Both the position numbers and the translations under genes were made by a program. From Methylobacterium sp. J-067 (GTDB lineage Bacteria > Pseudomonadota > Alphaproteobacteria > Rhizobiales > Beijerinckiaceae), in contig NZ_JAKSXZ010000146.1 in the NCBI RefSeq assembly GCF_022829465.1, positions 124,001-188,000 of the forward strand: a stretch of DNA of 64,000 nucleotides. Direction: 5' to 3'. The notes below the pieces were generated by a model, which was not told where the DNA came from, made no database searches, and saw only the letters and a program-made list of their open reading frames with translations. How positions within the stretch are numbered: position 1 is the first letter of the stretch; every line of letters starts with the position of its first letter. Shown one piece after another: positions 8,206-16,971 of this stretch.

Positions 8206-9038
8206 CGCACGTCCTCCCTGCGGGTCTCGCAGGCATCGGTGTCGGAGCAGATGTACATCCGCCCGCCCGCATCGTCGGTGACGACCTCATCGAGGTAGTG
8301 CCCGCGCGCGGCACACAGGGCGCAGGGCTCGGTGAAGGTCTGCACCCGGAACGGATGGTCCTCGAAATCCAGGCTGCGCACCGTCGTGTAGGGCGGCACA
8401 GCGTAGATCCGCCGCTCGCGCCCCGCGCCGAAGAGTTGGAGCGCTGGGCAATCGTCCATCTTGGGGTTGTCGAACTTGGGCGTCGGCGACGGGTCCATCA
8501 CGTAGCGGCCGGCGACCTCCACCGGATAGGCGTAGGTCGTCGCGATATGGCCGTGGCGGCTGATGTCCTCGTAGAGCTTCACATGCATCAGGCCGTATTC
8601 GGCCAGAGCGTGCATCTGGCGCGTCTCGGTCTCGCGGGGTTCGAGGAAGCGCAGGGGCTCCGGGATCGGCACCTGATAGACCAGCGTCTGGCCCTCGTGC
8701 AGCGGCGTCTCGGGGATGCGGTGGCGTGTCTGGATGACGCTCGCCTCGGTCGTGCGGGTGGTCGTCGCGACGCCGGCCGTCTTGGCGAAGAAGCGGCGGA
8801 TCGAGACGGCGTTCGTCGTGTCGTCGGCCCCCTGGTCGATGACCTTGAGCACGTCCGACCGGCCGAGGATCGCCGCCGTCACCTGCACGCCGCCCGTGCC
8901 CCAGCCGTAGGGCATGGGCATCTCGCGGGAGGCGAAGGGCACCTGATAGCCCGGCACCGCCACCGCCTTCAGCAGCGCCCGGCGGATCATCCGCTTGGTG
9001 CCCTCGTCGAGGTACGCGAAGTTGTAGGCCTCGCTCAT
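8202..9038 (-). CDS. phnJ: Alpha-D-ribose 1-methylphosphonate 5-phosphate C-P lyase PhnJ
   Basis: Radical SAM enzyme that breaks the carbon-phosphorus bond, releasing the hydrocarbon and ribose 1,2-cyclic phosphate 5-phosphate. The 278-residue protein has the C-terminal cysteine pattern C-x2-C-x21-C-x5-C (CALC, then ICSDTDAC). It matches the spacing of the three iron-sulfur ligands and the catalytic cysteine in E. coli PhnJ. GTGGVQVTAA near residue 50 is also conserved. ATG 9038 overlaps the phnI stop by four bases. All residues needed for activity appear intact. Confidence 0.97.
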   Translation of the reverse strand: MSEAYNFAYLDEGTKRMIRRALLKAVAVPGYQVPFASREMPMPYGWGTGGVQVTAAILGRSDVLKVIDQGADDTTNAVSIRRFFAKTAGVATTTRTTEASVIQTRHRIPETPLHEGQTLVYQVPIPEPLRFLEPRETETRQMHALAEYGLMHVKLYEDISRHGHIATTYAYPVEVAGRYVMDPSPTPKFDNPKMDDCPALQLFGAGRERRIYAVPPYTTVRSLDFEDHPFRVQTFTEPCALCAARGHYLDEVVTDDAGGRMYICSDTDACETRREDVR

Positions 9039-10123
9039 TCCGCAGCCTCCCGCCCGGCTTCGAACTCGGCGCGCAGGCGGCGCACCAGTTCGAGCTCCGC
9101 CTGGAAATCGACGTAGTGGGGCAGCTTCAGATGCTCCACGAAGCCCGTCGCCTGAAGGCTGTCGCAATGGGCCAGGACGAATTCCTGGTCCTGCGCCGGG
9201 CTCGCCAGCGGCTCGCCCAACTCGCCCGCCCGCAGCGCCCGGTCCACCAGCGCCATGGCCATGGCCTTGCGCTCGCTCTGGCCGAAGACCAGCCCGTAGC
9301 CCCGCGTGAATTGCGGCGGCACCGCGCGCGAGCCCTTGAACTGGTTGACCATCTGGCACTCCGTGACCTGCACGGTGCCGAGCGGCACGGGGAAGCCCAG
9401 CTCCTCCGGCACGAACTCGACCTCGACCGTGCCGACCCGGATCTCGCCCACGAAGGGGTGGGTGCGCCCGTAGCCGCGCTGGGTCGAATAGCCGAGCGCC
9501 AGGATGAAGCCCTCGTCGCCCCGCGCCAGGGCTTGCAGCCTCGTCGCCCGGTCGCAGGGGTAATCGACCGGCTCGCGGGTGATGTCGGGCAGCGGCGTGC
9601 CGTCGTCCTGCGGCGAGGGCTCGATCAGCCCGTCCCGGCCAAGGAGGTCCGTCACGCGGGGCGTCGCGGCGGCATCCTCGCGGGGCTCGGCCTCGGCCAC
9701 CGTCTCGGGGGCGCCGTCCTCGGCGAGGGCGAAATCCACGAGGCGGTGCGTGTAATCGAAGGTCGGCCCCAGCACCTGCCCGCCGGGCAGATCCTTGAAG
9801 GTCGCGGAGACCCGCCGCCGCAGGGCCATCGCCCCCGTGTCGAGGGGCACCGAGGCGCCGAAGCGCGGCAGCGTCGTGCGGAAGGCCCGCACGAGGAACA
9901 CCGCCTCCACCACGTCGCCCCGCGCCTGCTTCAGCGCCAGCGCCGCGAGGTCGGGATCGTTGAGCGAGCCCTCGGCCATCACCCGGTCCACCAGCAGGGC
10001 CATCTGCTCGCGGATCTGCGCGACGGTCAGCTCCGGCACCGCCGGATCGCCCCGGCGCACCTCCGCGAGGAGCCGGTGGGCGTTGTCGATGGCGGCTTCA
10101 CCGCCCTTCACGGCCACATACAT
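9035..10123 (-). CDS. phnI: C-P lyase core subunit PhnI
   Basis: Nucleosidase subunit that, with PhnG, PhnH and PhnL, displaces adenine from ATP with a phosphonate to form ribose 1-phosphonate 5-triphosphate. The 362-residue protein begins MYVAVKGGEAAIDNAH, the typical PhnI start, and carries the conserved RGDEGFILALGYSTQRGYGRTHPF and TECQMVNQF segments. ATG 10123 was chosen because the upstream frame is inside phnH. It lies four bases after phnH. Confidence 0.96.
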   Translation of the reverse strand: MYVAVKGGEAAIDNAHRLLAEVRRGDPAVPELTVAQIREQMALLVDRVMAEGSLNDPDLAALALKQARGDVVEAVFLVRAFRTTLPRFGASVPLDTGAMALRRRVSATFKDLPGGQVLGPTFDYTHRLVDFALAEDGAPETVAEAEPREDAAATPRVTDLLGRDGLIEPSPQDDGTPLPDITREPVDYPCDRATRLQALARGDEGFILALGYSTQRGYGRTHPFVGEIRVGTVEVEFVPEELGFPVPLGTVQVTECQMVNQFKGSRAVPPQFTRGYGLVFGQSERKAMAMALVDRALRAGELGEPLASPAQDQEFVLAHCDSLQATGFVEHLKLPHYVDFQAELELVRRLRAEFEAGREAAE

Positions 10124-10127
10124 CGGC

Positions 10128-10712
10128 TCAGCCCTCCACGGCGGTCGAGCGCGGCAACCCGGCGACGCGGCCGGGGGCGGTGAGCAGGCCATCGACCCCG
10201 AGGGGGAAGCCGGCATGGTTCTCCCGCAGGGCGCCGGGCCAGCCCGGCGGCATCGGCGCCAGCGCCAGATCCGCCGTGCCGCGACTGCCGGGCCCGGTGA
10301 GGCGCAGGCCCGCCCCGACATCGAGGGAATCCAGCGCGAGAACCAGCGTGGTCGAGCCGTCGGGATAGGCGGGTGAGCCTTGCGCGAAGGCGGCGAGCGG
10401 CGGGCAGCGCCCGGCCTCCCGCACGAAGGCGAAGGCGGCCCGCGCCGGATCGTCGGTCAGCGGCGCCCCGGTGTGGAAGCGCAGATACGCGGCGACCTCG
10501 GGGGATGCGGTCAGCGCGGGATCGAGCCAGACCGGCGTGTCGCCGTCCGTCAGTGCGAGCGCGATGGCGGCGAGTTCGGGCGTCAGGGGCTCCGGCGGAT
10601 CGAGGTGTGTTGAAATGGCGTGGATCGTCCCCGGCCGGGCCAGGGCGTCGAGCACGGCGCGGAACACGCCCTGCGCGTCGTGGACGGGATCGCGGAAGCC
10701 AGGGCGCAGCAT
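10128..10712 (-). CDS. phnH: C-P lyase core subunit PhnH
   Basis: Structural subunit of the PhnGHIJ core, 194 residues. The N terminus MLRPGFRDPVHDAQGVFRAVLDALARPG is the usual PhnH start, and the ENHAGFPLGVD motif lies near the C terminus. ATG 10712 is preferred to an ATG five codons earlier because it follows GGGGAGGA at good spacing and starts one base after the phnG stop. Confidence 0.94.
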   Translation of the reverse strand: MLRPGFRDPVHDAQGVFRAVLDALARPGTIHAISTHLDPPEPLTPELAAIALALTDGDTPVWLDPALTASPEVAAYLRFHTGAPLTDDPARAAFAFVREAGRCPPLAAFAQGSPAYPDGSTTLVLALDSLDVGAGLRLTGPGSRGTADLALAPMPPGWPGALRENHAGFPLGVDGLLTAPGRVAGLPRSTAVEG

Positions 10713-10713
10713 C

Positions 10714-11166
10714 TCAATCCTCCCCACGGGCGAGCGTCAGGAAATCGACCCGCGTCGCGGCGATGCGCCTCGCCTCGGCGGCCTGCTCCGCTGCCTGCCG
10801 TCGCGCGACGGGGGCAAGCGCCGCCTCGACCCCTGCGCGGTCGCCCTGCCAGAGGGCGTCGAGGATCGCGGCCTGCCGCGCCCGGCAGCGGTCGCGACCG
10901 AGATGGTAGGCGAAGCCCGTCCGCCCATCGGCCAGCCGGACGGCGGCGCGGGTGACGCTGACTTCCCCGAGGTTGAAGGGCCGCCCGTCGCCGCCGATGC
11001 GGCCGGTGGCCATCACGAGCCCGATTTCCGGCGCGCGCAGATCCTCGGCCTCCGGGGCGCCGAGCCCGACGAGGGCGCGGGCGAGTTCGTCCGCCGTCGC
11101 GGCGGTGCAGAGCGCCATGACGCCCCTGCGCGCCTCCGTCCCCGCGTCCCGATCAGCCAAATTCAT
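10714..11166 (-). CDS. phnG: C-P lyase core subunit PhnG
   Basis: First gene of the catalytic operon, 150 residues. PhnG pairs with PhnI in forming the ribose-phosphonate intermediate. Conserved features include GLVMATGRIGGDGRPFNLGEVSVTRAAV, split around residues 50-75, and a C-terminal FLTLARGED. The ATG at 11166 has GGAGG at about -8. The 96 bases between it and phnF contain the palindrome thought to be the PhnF operator. Confidence 0.93.
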   Translation of the reverse strand: MNLADRDAGTEARRGVMALCTAATADELARALVGLGAPEAEDLRAPEIGLVMATGRIGGDGRPFNLGEVSVTRAAVRLADGRTGFAYHLGRDRCRARQAAILDALWQGDRAGVEAALAPVARRQAAEQAAEARRIAATRVDFLTLARGED

Positions 11167-11180
11167 GACGACCTCCGTGC

Positions 11181-11200
11181 TTGTCTATATGTGTAGACAA
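11181..11200. promoter_or_regulatory. Palindromic operator in the phnG-phnF divergent region
   Basis: TTGTCTA-N6-TAGACAA is a perfect 7+7 inverted repeat 15 bases from the phnG start. Core TCTA/TAGA dyads of this kind are typical of HutC-subfamily GntR regulators, and phnF lies next to it. It should let PhnF repress phnG and possibly itself; the binding is inferred. Confidence 0.65.
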
Positions 11201-11262
11201 CTGGCGCTGGGAGCGCAAATGAAGTTTGTATGACGCCGCTGTTCCAGGGGGGCGGGGCCTGC

Positions 11263-12000
11263 GTGAGTGAACCGGTCGAAGCGTTGAGCCGTGGGGCGGG
11301 TCTCGCCGCGTGGCGGCAGATCGCGGATGCCCTCGAAGCGGAGATCGCGGCGGGCAAGCTGGCGCAGGGGGCGCAGCTCCCCACCGAGGCGGTGCTGGCC
11401 ATGCGCTTCGGCGTGAACCGGCACACCGTCCGCCGGGCGCTGGGGACGCTCGCCGAGCGCGGGCTGATCCGCGCGAGCCAGGGGCGCGGCACCTTCGTGG
11501 AGGCGCCGCCCCTCGCCTACCCGATCGGCCGGCGCACGCGCTTCTCCGAGATCGTGACCGGGGCCGGGCGGGAGCCTTGGGGGGATCTCGTGGCCCATGC
11601 GGAGATCGAAGCCGACGCCGAGGGCGCGGCGTTGCTGGGCATCGGCGAGGGCGCCCCGCTGATCGAACTCGTCACCGTCCATCGGGCGGATGGCGTGCCG
11701 CTCTCCACCGCGCGGACATGGCTGCCCCTGCCGCGCTTCGCCGGGTTCGCGGAGGCCTATGCGGCGTCCGGCTCGATCACGCGGGCGCTCGCCGCCTGCG
11801 GCGTGCCGGACTACACCCGCCTCTCGACGCGCATCCGCGCCCGCCTCGCCGACCCGGCCGAGGCCGCCCGGCTCGACCTGACGCCGGGGCGCGTGGTCAT
11901 CGTGGTGTCGAGCGTGAACGTCGACGGCGCGGGCGTGCCGGTGCAGGCCAATCGGGCGGTCTTCGCGGCGGACCGGGTGGAAGTGGTGGTGGGCACATAG
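11263..12000 (+). CDS. phnF: GntR/HutC-family transcriptional regulator PhnF
   Basis: Phosphonate-locus repressor with an N-terminal winged helix (AAWRQIADALEAEIAAGKL, then NRHTVRRALGTLAERGLI) and a C-terminal UTRA effector domain. Length is 245 residues from the GTG at 11263, which has a G-rich Shine-Dalgarno region about nine bases upstream. An alternative ATG at 11230 gives 256 residues but has a poor binding site. It is divergent from phnG and converges on phnE with only eight bases between stops, so it sits between the catalytic and transport operons. Confidence 0.9.
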   Translation: MSEPVEALSRGAGLAAWRQIADALEAEIAAGKLAQGAQLPTEAVLAMRFGVNRHTVRRALGTLAERGLIRASQGRGTFVEAPPLAYPIGRRTRFSEIVTGAGREPWGDLVAHAEIEADAEGAALLGIGEGAPLIELVTVHRADGVPLSTARTWLPLPRFAGFAEAYAASGSITRALAACGVPDYTRLSTRIRARLADPAEAARLDLTPGRVVIVVSSVNVDGAGVPVQANRAVFAADRVEVVVGT

Positions 12001-12008
12001 GCCCCCGC

Positions 12009-12878
12009 TCACCGCGCCGCGCCACCGATGATCGCCCGGCGCAGGCGCCCGGAAACCCAATCGATCACCGCGACGGTCACAAGGATCATCAGCACCAGGA
12101 ACGCGACCTGCTGCAGTTCCAAGACGCGGATCAGTTCCGTGAGGTACTGGCCGATGCCGCCCGCCCCGACGATGCCGATGATCGTCGCGGAGCGGGTGTT
12201 CGATTCGAAGAAGTACAGCACCTGGCTCGCCAGCACCGGCAGAACGCCGGGGATGAGGCCGAAGCGGATGCGGTGGAGCGCCGACCCGCCCGAGGCGACG
12301 ACGCCCTCGGCGGGCCTGCGGTCGCAGGTCTCGATGGCTTCGGAGAACAGCTTGCCGAAGGCCCCGACATCCGAGCACGCGATGGCGAGCGCCCCGGCGA
12401 AGGGGCCGAGCCCGACGACGTTGATCCAGATGAGCGCCCAGATCAGCACATCGACGGAGCGGATCACATCGAGCCCCCGTCGCACGGCGAACCGCGCGAA
12501 GGGGTTCGGCACCACGTTCCGCGCCGCCAGGAAGGCCACGGGAAAGGCGAGGATCGCCGCCGTGAGCGTGCCGAGGAAGGCGATGCCGAGGGTTTCCGCG
12601 AGCGCGTGGAGGAATACGCCGAAACGCCCGCCCGCGCTCGGCGGCAGCATCTCCAGCGCGAAGCCGCCGAGGCGCCCAAGGCCGCCGAGGATGCGCGCCA
12701 GCGAGAATTCGAGCGCCCACATCCCGTAGGCGGCGAGCCCGAGGATGGCACCGAGCACCGCCAGAAGCCGCAGGCGGCCCGCGATATCCGTGCGGAACTG
12801 CTCTGGATGGCGGGCGCGGATCACATCCAGTTCGGCGAGCGCCGTGGCGCGCAGGGAGGACGGGGTGCGCCCGGTCAT
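12009..12878 (-). CDS. phnE2: Phosphonate ABC transporter permease PhnE (second copy)
   Basis: Inner-membrane permease of 289 residues with about six hydrophobic segments and the permease EAA-type loop (SGGSALHRIRFGLIPGVLP), followed by the conserved FFESNTRSATIIGIVGAGGIGQYL. Together with the adjacent PhnE paralogue it should form the transmembrane channel for PhnC/PhnD. Its start overlaps the stop of the upstream permease by four bases. Confidence 0.93.
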   Translation of the reverse strand: MTGRTPSSLRATALAELDVIRARHPEQFRTDIAGRLRLLAVLGAILGLAAYGMWALEFSLARILGGLGRLGGFALEMLPPSAGGRFGVFLHALAETLGIAFLGTLTAAILAFPVAFLAARNVVPNPFARFAVRRGLDVIRSVDVLIWALIWINVVGLGPFAGALAIACSDVGAFGKLFSEAIETCDRRPAEGVVASGGSALHRIRFGLIPGVLPVLASQVLYFFESNTRSATIIGIVGAGGIGQYLTELIRVLELQQVAFLVLMILVTVAVIDWVSGRLRRAIIGGAAR

Positions 12879-13756
12879 TGCGTCCCCTCCGCGCCGATGA
12901 GGTGATGGCGCAGCTTCTCGGTGCCGAGATCGATGGCGAAGACGGTGAGCACGATCAGCAGGAGGATCGCGCTGACGTCAGAGTAGTAGAAGTTGCGAAT
13001 CGCGATGAGCAATTCCTGCCCGATCCCGCCCGCGCCGACGAACCCCATCACGCCCGCGCCGCGCACGTTGATCTCGAAGCGCAGCAGCGCGTAGGAGGCG
13101 AAGTTCGACAGGACCTGCGGCAGCACGGCGAAGCGCACCGTCTCGACCCAGCTCGCCCCCGTGCCGGTGAGCCCCTCGACGGGCTTCATGTCGATGTTCT
13201 CGACCACCTCGGAGAACAGCTTGCCGAGCGCCCCCGTGGTGTGGATCGCCAGCGCCAGCACCCCGACCATCGGGCCGAGGCCGAAGGCGATGACGAAGAT
13301 CAGCGCGAAGACGATCTCCGGCACCGTGCGGCAGATTTCGAGGTAGCGCTTGGCGGCGAAGCGCAGGGCGGCGCTCCGCACGAGGTTGCCCGCCGCGACG
13401 AAGCACAGGACGAACCCGCCGACCGCCCCGAGGAGCGTGCCGAGATAGGCCATCAGCAGGGTCTCGCCGAGGAGCTTCAGCCATTTCGGCAGGCCCCAAT
13501 ACCATTCGGCGACATCCTCCCCGAGATGGGCGGGCCGCAACACCGGCACGATCTGGCCGAGATAGGCCGTGAACTTGCCGATGTTGGCGGCCAGCACGAG
13601 GGGGCGCACCTCGGCCGCGTAACCGGCGAGGACGACGAGCACCGCCATCACCGCGAGCCCGATGAGAAAGCGCCGCCGGGCGCCCGCCCGCTCGGCGGCG
13701 TAGCGTCCGACGAGGTCGGCGGCCCGCTGGGGCGGAAGGGGCGTCAGGCGGCGCAA
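12875..13756 (-). CDS. phnE1: Phosphonate ABC transporter permease PhnE (first copy)
   Basis: First of two tandem permeases, 293 residues, with an N-terminal membrane segment near residues 30-50 and further helices beyond residue 95. The EAA-type loop (TGASWVETVRFAVLPQVLS) and RFEINVRGAGVMGFVGAGGIGQEL match PhnE. The two copies are clearly divergent, so a heterodimeric channel is more likely than a recent duplication. It starts seven bases after phnD. Confidence 0.93.
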   Translation of the reverse strand: MRRLTPLPPQRAADLVGRYAAERAGARRRFLIGLAVMAVLVVLAGYAAEVRPLVLAANIGKFTAYLGQIVPVLRPAHLGEDVAEWYWGLPKWLKLLGETLLMAYLGTLLGAVGGFVLCFVAAGNLVRSAALRFAAKRYLEICRTVPEIVFALIFVIAFGLGPMVGVLALAIHTTGALGKLFSEVVENIDMKPVEGLTGTGASWVETVRFAVLPQVLSNFASYALLRFEINVRGAGVMGFVGAGGIGQELLIAIRNFYYSDVSAILLLIVLTVFAIDLGTEKLRHHLIGAEGTQ

Positions 13757-13763
13757 GGCTGTG

Positions 13764-14696
13764 TCACGACTTCCGGCGCTGCTCGTCGTTGAACTTCAGC
13801 ATCTCGATGATCGGCTGGTAATCCTTCAGCGTCACCGGGGTCAGGCCCTTGTCCTTGCCGTCGGACAGACGGTCGAAGGCGGCCTTGTCCTTGGTCGGCA
13901 GCTCCTCGAAGGCGGTGCGGAGCTTCGTCTTCAGCTCGGCCGGCAGGGAATCCAGCATCGCGAAGGGGCCTTCCGGCAGGAACTCCGACTTGAACACCAC
14001 GCGGAAATCCGACTGCTTCATCGGGGTGCCGTCGGCGTTCTTGAGCATGCCCTTGGCCACCATGCGCGTGACCATGGTGTCGTCCTCGGCATTCCAGAGG
14101 TTCGCCGCCGCGTCGGCGGTGCCCTGGGTGAGCGCGAGGACGGCGTTCTCGTGGCTGCCGGCGAAGACCGTCTTGCCGAAGAACTTGTCCACCTCGTACC
14201 CGGCCTTCTTCAGGAAGAAGCGCGGCGCCTGGTTGCCGGAGGTGGAGTTCGGATCGACCAGGGCGAGGTTCTTGCCCTTCAGATCGTCGATCGTCTTATA
14301 GGGGCTGTCGGCCTTCACGTAGATGACCGAGTAATAGCCCGAGACGCCGGTGTCGTGCTTCTGGTTGACGATGGGCTCGATCTTCACGCCGGTCATCACC
14401 GCGCGGGCGAAGGAGGCCGGGCCGTAGAAGGCGAGCTGGATGTTGCCCGCCCGCTGGCCCTCGATCACCGCCGCGTAGTCGTTGGCGACGCGCAGCTTCA
14501 CCGGCACGCCGATTTCCTTGGTCAGGTATTCGGTGAGCGGGGCGTAGCGGTCGGTCGTGCCGGAGGCGTTCTCGGCCGGGATCACGGCGAGGGTCAGCTC
14601 GGGATATTGCGCCTTCCACGCGTCCGCCGCCTGGGCCGCGCCACCGAGGAACCCGAACGCCAGGGCGGCGCCGGTGAGAAACCGTCTAGTGATCAT
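13764..14696 (-). CDS. phnD: Phosphonate-binding periplasmic protein PhnD
   Basis: Solute receptor of the importer, 310 residues. A signal peptide ends at about residue 23 (AQA-AD). The mature part has AVIPAENASGTTDRYAPL, NIQLAFYGPASF, and the conserved DPNSTSGNQAPRFFLKKAG that lines the phosphonate pocket. ATG 14696 gives a proper signal peptide, whereas a start nine codons earlier would add a charged extension. Confidence 0.94.
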   Translation of the reverse strand: MITRRFLTGAALAFGFLGGAAQAADAWKAQYPELTLAVIPAENASGTTDRYAPLTEYLTKEIGVPVKLRVANDYAAVIEGQRAGNIQLAFYGPASFARAVMTGVKIEPIVNQKHDTGVSGYYSVIYVKADSPYKTIDDLKGKNLALVDPNSTSGNQAPRFFLKKAGYEVDKFFGKTVFAGSHENAVLALTQGTADAAANLWNAEDDTMVTRMVAKGMLKNADGTPMKQSDFRVVFKSEFLPEGPFAMLDSLPAELKTKLRTAFEELPTKDKAAFDRLSDGKDKGLTPVTLKDYQPIIEMLKFNDEQRRKS

Positions 14697-14772
14697 CGTG
14701 AATCTCCGTTCGCAAGTCGGCACCCGGCCTGAAGGCCGGGCGCATCACGGGGCGTTTCCTCGTGTCCGGTTC

Positions 14773-15603
14773 TCAGGCGCCGAGCGCGGCTTCGCGGATC
14801 GGGCCCGCCGGGATCGGCATGGGCGGGAAGGGGGTGTTCTCCGCCGCGTCGTCGTCCAGCACCTCGCCGGCCTCCAGGCCGTAGAGGCGGCGCGCCACGT
14901 CCTCGGTCAGGTCGAAGCCACGCCCGTCGAACACCACCCGCCCGGCCACCAGCCCGACGAGGCGGTCGCAATAGGCGCGGGCGAGATCCAGCGAATGGAG
15001 GTTGCACACCACGGTGATGCCGTAGCGCTTGTTCACCTCCGCGAGGGCGTCCATCACGAGGCGCGTGTTGCGCGGATCGAGGGAGGCGACAGGCTCGTCC
15101 GCCAGGATGATTTCCGGCTCCTGCACCAGGGCGCGGGCGATGGCGACGCGCTGCTGCTGGCCGCCGGAGAGCTGGTCCGCCCGCACGGCGGCGAACTGGC
15201 CCATGTCGAACCCGTCCAATGCGGCCAGCGCCATGGCGCGGTCGGCCTCGGACCATAGCCGCAGGAGCGAGCGGTGGCTCGGCACATGGCTCAGGCGGCC
15301 CATCAGCACGTTGGTCATCACGTCGAGCCGGCCGACGAGGTTGAACTGCTGGAAGATCATGGCGCAGCGTGCCCGCCAGTCGCGCAGGCGGCGGCCGCTG
15401 AGGGCGGTGACGTCCGTGCTGCCGTGCAGGATGCGGCCGGAACTCGGCTCGGCGAGGCGGTTGACGAGGCGCAGCAGCGTCGACTTTCCCGCGCCCGACC
15501 GGCCGATCACCCCGACGAAGCTACCCGGCTCGATCCGCAGGGACACCCCGTCCAGGGCACGGCGATCACCGTATTGACGCGTCAGGTTATCGATGACGAG
15601 CAT
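14773..15603 (-). CDS. phnC: Phosphonate ABC transporter ATP-binding protein PhnC
   Basis: Energy-coupling ATPase of the importer, 276 residues. Walker [10 protein letters not shown] is at residues 34-42, [19 protein letters not shown] forms the Q-loop region typical of PhnC, the signature is [15 protein letters not shown], and Walker B is [15 protein letters not shown] 15603 was chosen because the [12 protein letters not shown] start is family-like. A 77-base gap separates it from the acetyltransferase upstream, so it could have its own promoter or be read through from psd. Confidence 0.94.
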   Translation of the reverse strand: MLVIDNLTRQYGDRRALDGVSLRIEPGSFVGVIGRSGAGKSTLLRLVNRLAEPSSGRILHGSTDVTALSGRRLRDWRARCAMIFQQFNLVGRLDVMTNVLMGRLSHVPSHRSLLRLWSEADRAMALAALDGFDMGQFAAVRADQLSGGQQQRVAIARALVQEPEIILADEPVASLDPRNTRLVMDALAEVNKRYGITVVCNLHSLDLARAYCDRLVGLVAGRVVFDGRGFDLTEDVARRLYGLEAGEVLDDDAAENTPFPPMPIPAGPIREAALGA

Positions 15604-15680
15604 TCGGGAACCCGGAAAAGGATGGATTCCGTAGACACAGCTTGCACGACACTTGGATGACGATTGCCGGCGAAGTATAT

Positions 15681-16298
15681 TCAGGCTTCGTGCCGCTCGA
15701 GGAAACTCTCTATGGAGAGGCTTCGGAAATCCGGCAAAGCTTGGCGAAGACGGTCGTGGTCCCAATTCCACCACGCCAGGCGTTGCAAGCGCTGGGCGAT
15801 GGCCGGGGGGAACCGCTCGCGCACCGGCCGCGCCGGATTGCCGACGACGATGGCGTAGGGGGCCACGTCGCGGGTCACGATGGCCCCCGCGCCGACCACC
15901 GCCCCGGTGCCGATGGTTCGCCCGGGCAGGATGATCGCGCCGTGGCCGATCCAGACATCGTGGCCGATGGCGACCGGGCTCGCGCGGCGACGGTCGAAGA
16001 AGCCGTCCTCGTTCGCCTCATCGGGCCAGTAGGCGCGGGCGCGGTAGGTGAAATGCGCCTGGCTCGCCCGCTCCATCGGATGGTTGCCGGGGTTGATGCG
16101 CACGCTCGCGGCAATGGAGGTGAACCGGCCGATGGTCGTGTAGATCACCTCCCCATCCTCGACGATGTACGAGTAATCGCCGAGGTCCGTCTCGGTCAGG
16201 CGGGTGCGGGCGCCGACTTCGGTGTAACGGCCGAGCCGGCACGCCGTGACTTTCGCGCTCGGATCGATTGTGGGGGTTTCGCTCAGCCGCTCAGCCAT
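15681..16298 (-). CDS. Phosphonate-locus hexapeptide-repeat acyltransferase
   Basis: A 205-residue left-handed beta-helix acyltransferase of the type regularly found in C-P lyase loci (the phn-associated xenobiotic acetyltransferase-like family). Hexapeptide turns are evident at [14 protein letters not shown] and again at [32 protein letters not shown], split here by a loop with [19 protein letters not shown]. By analogy with PhnO it may acetylate aminoalkylphosphonates, but no substrate is proven. ATG 16298 overlaps the DUF1045 gene by eight bases, implying coupling. Confidence 0.88.
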   Translation of the reverse strand: MAERLSETPTIDPSAKVTACRLGRYTEVGARTRLTETDLGDYSYIVEDGEVIYTTIGRFTSIAASVRINPGNHPMERASQAHFTYRARAYWPDEANEDGFFDRRRASPVAIGHDVWIGHGAIILPGRTIGTGAVVGAGAIVTRDVAPYAIVVGNPARPVRERFPPAIAQRLQRLAWWNWDHDRLRQALPDFRSLSIESFLERHEA

Positions 16299-16971
16299 GT
16301 CCGTCTCCAAAAGGAATGCGCGCGAGCAGCCTGAACGGCTTTGCCTCGTCCTGGCGCAGGATGCCGAGGGAGCGGATCGTGAGCGGCCCGGCGCCGCTGT
16401 CCCGGAACGCTTCCGTCAGGCGGGCGTGCCAGGCGGCCTGCGCCTCCTCGGGAAGGGCGTCGGTGAGGGTCATGTGGAAGCGGAATTCCTCGAACACGTG
16501 CGGGTAGCCCCAGGCGTCGAGGAGCGCGCGGGCGCGGGGGCTCAGCCGCTCCGGCCGGCGCTTGGTTCGCTCGGCCTCGGTGAGGGGCGCCCGCAGCGGC
16601 TCGAACGCGGCGACGCATTCCGCCGCGAACAGGCCGATGGCGGGGGGCGGCGCCACCGGCACCAGGGCGAGGAAGCGGCCCAGCGCCGCCACCGCGAGAG
16701 GCCCCACCTCGACTGGCGGATGCGCGGCCGCGAGCCGTTCGGCAGTCGCCAGGAGTGCGGCCTCGTCCACCCCGGCCGCGAGGCGCATCGGCGCCTTGAG
16801 CGTCGCGTGGAAGCCGTAGACCCGCGCCCCCGCCGTGACCTCCGTGAGGCCGGATTCCTGCGGCACGGCCTCGCCCGACACGTTGTCGTAGCCGAGCACC
16901 GTTCGGCCGAAGGCCTCCAGCGCCGAGCCGGGCTCCGGCAGCGCGTAGATCGCGTAGCGGGGTTCGCTCAT
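16291..16971 (-). CDS. DUF1045 phosphonate-metabolism protein (2H phosphoesterase-like)
   Basis: A 226-residue member of the DUF1045 family that accompanies C-P lyase genes. It carries two HxT motifs, HATL at residues 55-58 and HMTL at 166-169, the hallmark of the 2H phosphoesterase superfamily acting on cyclic phosphodiesters. PhnP, which opens the 1,2-cyclic ribose phosphate made by PhnJ, is not encoded in the window, so this protein is a candidate replacement (inference). Its start overlaps the psd stop by four bases and its end overlaps the acyltransferase by eight. Confidence 0.88.
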   Translation of the reverse strand: MSEPRYAIYALPEPGSALEAFGRTVLGYDNVSGEAVPQESGLTEVTAGARVYGFHATLKAPMRLAAGVDEAALLATAERLAAAHPPVEVGPLAVAALGRFLALVPVAPPPAIGLFAAECVAAFEPLRAPLTEAERTKRRPERLSPRARALLDAWGYPHVFEEFRFHMTLTDALPEEAQAAWHARLTEAFRDSGAGPLTIRSLGILRQDEAKPFRLLARIPFGDGHG

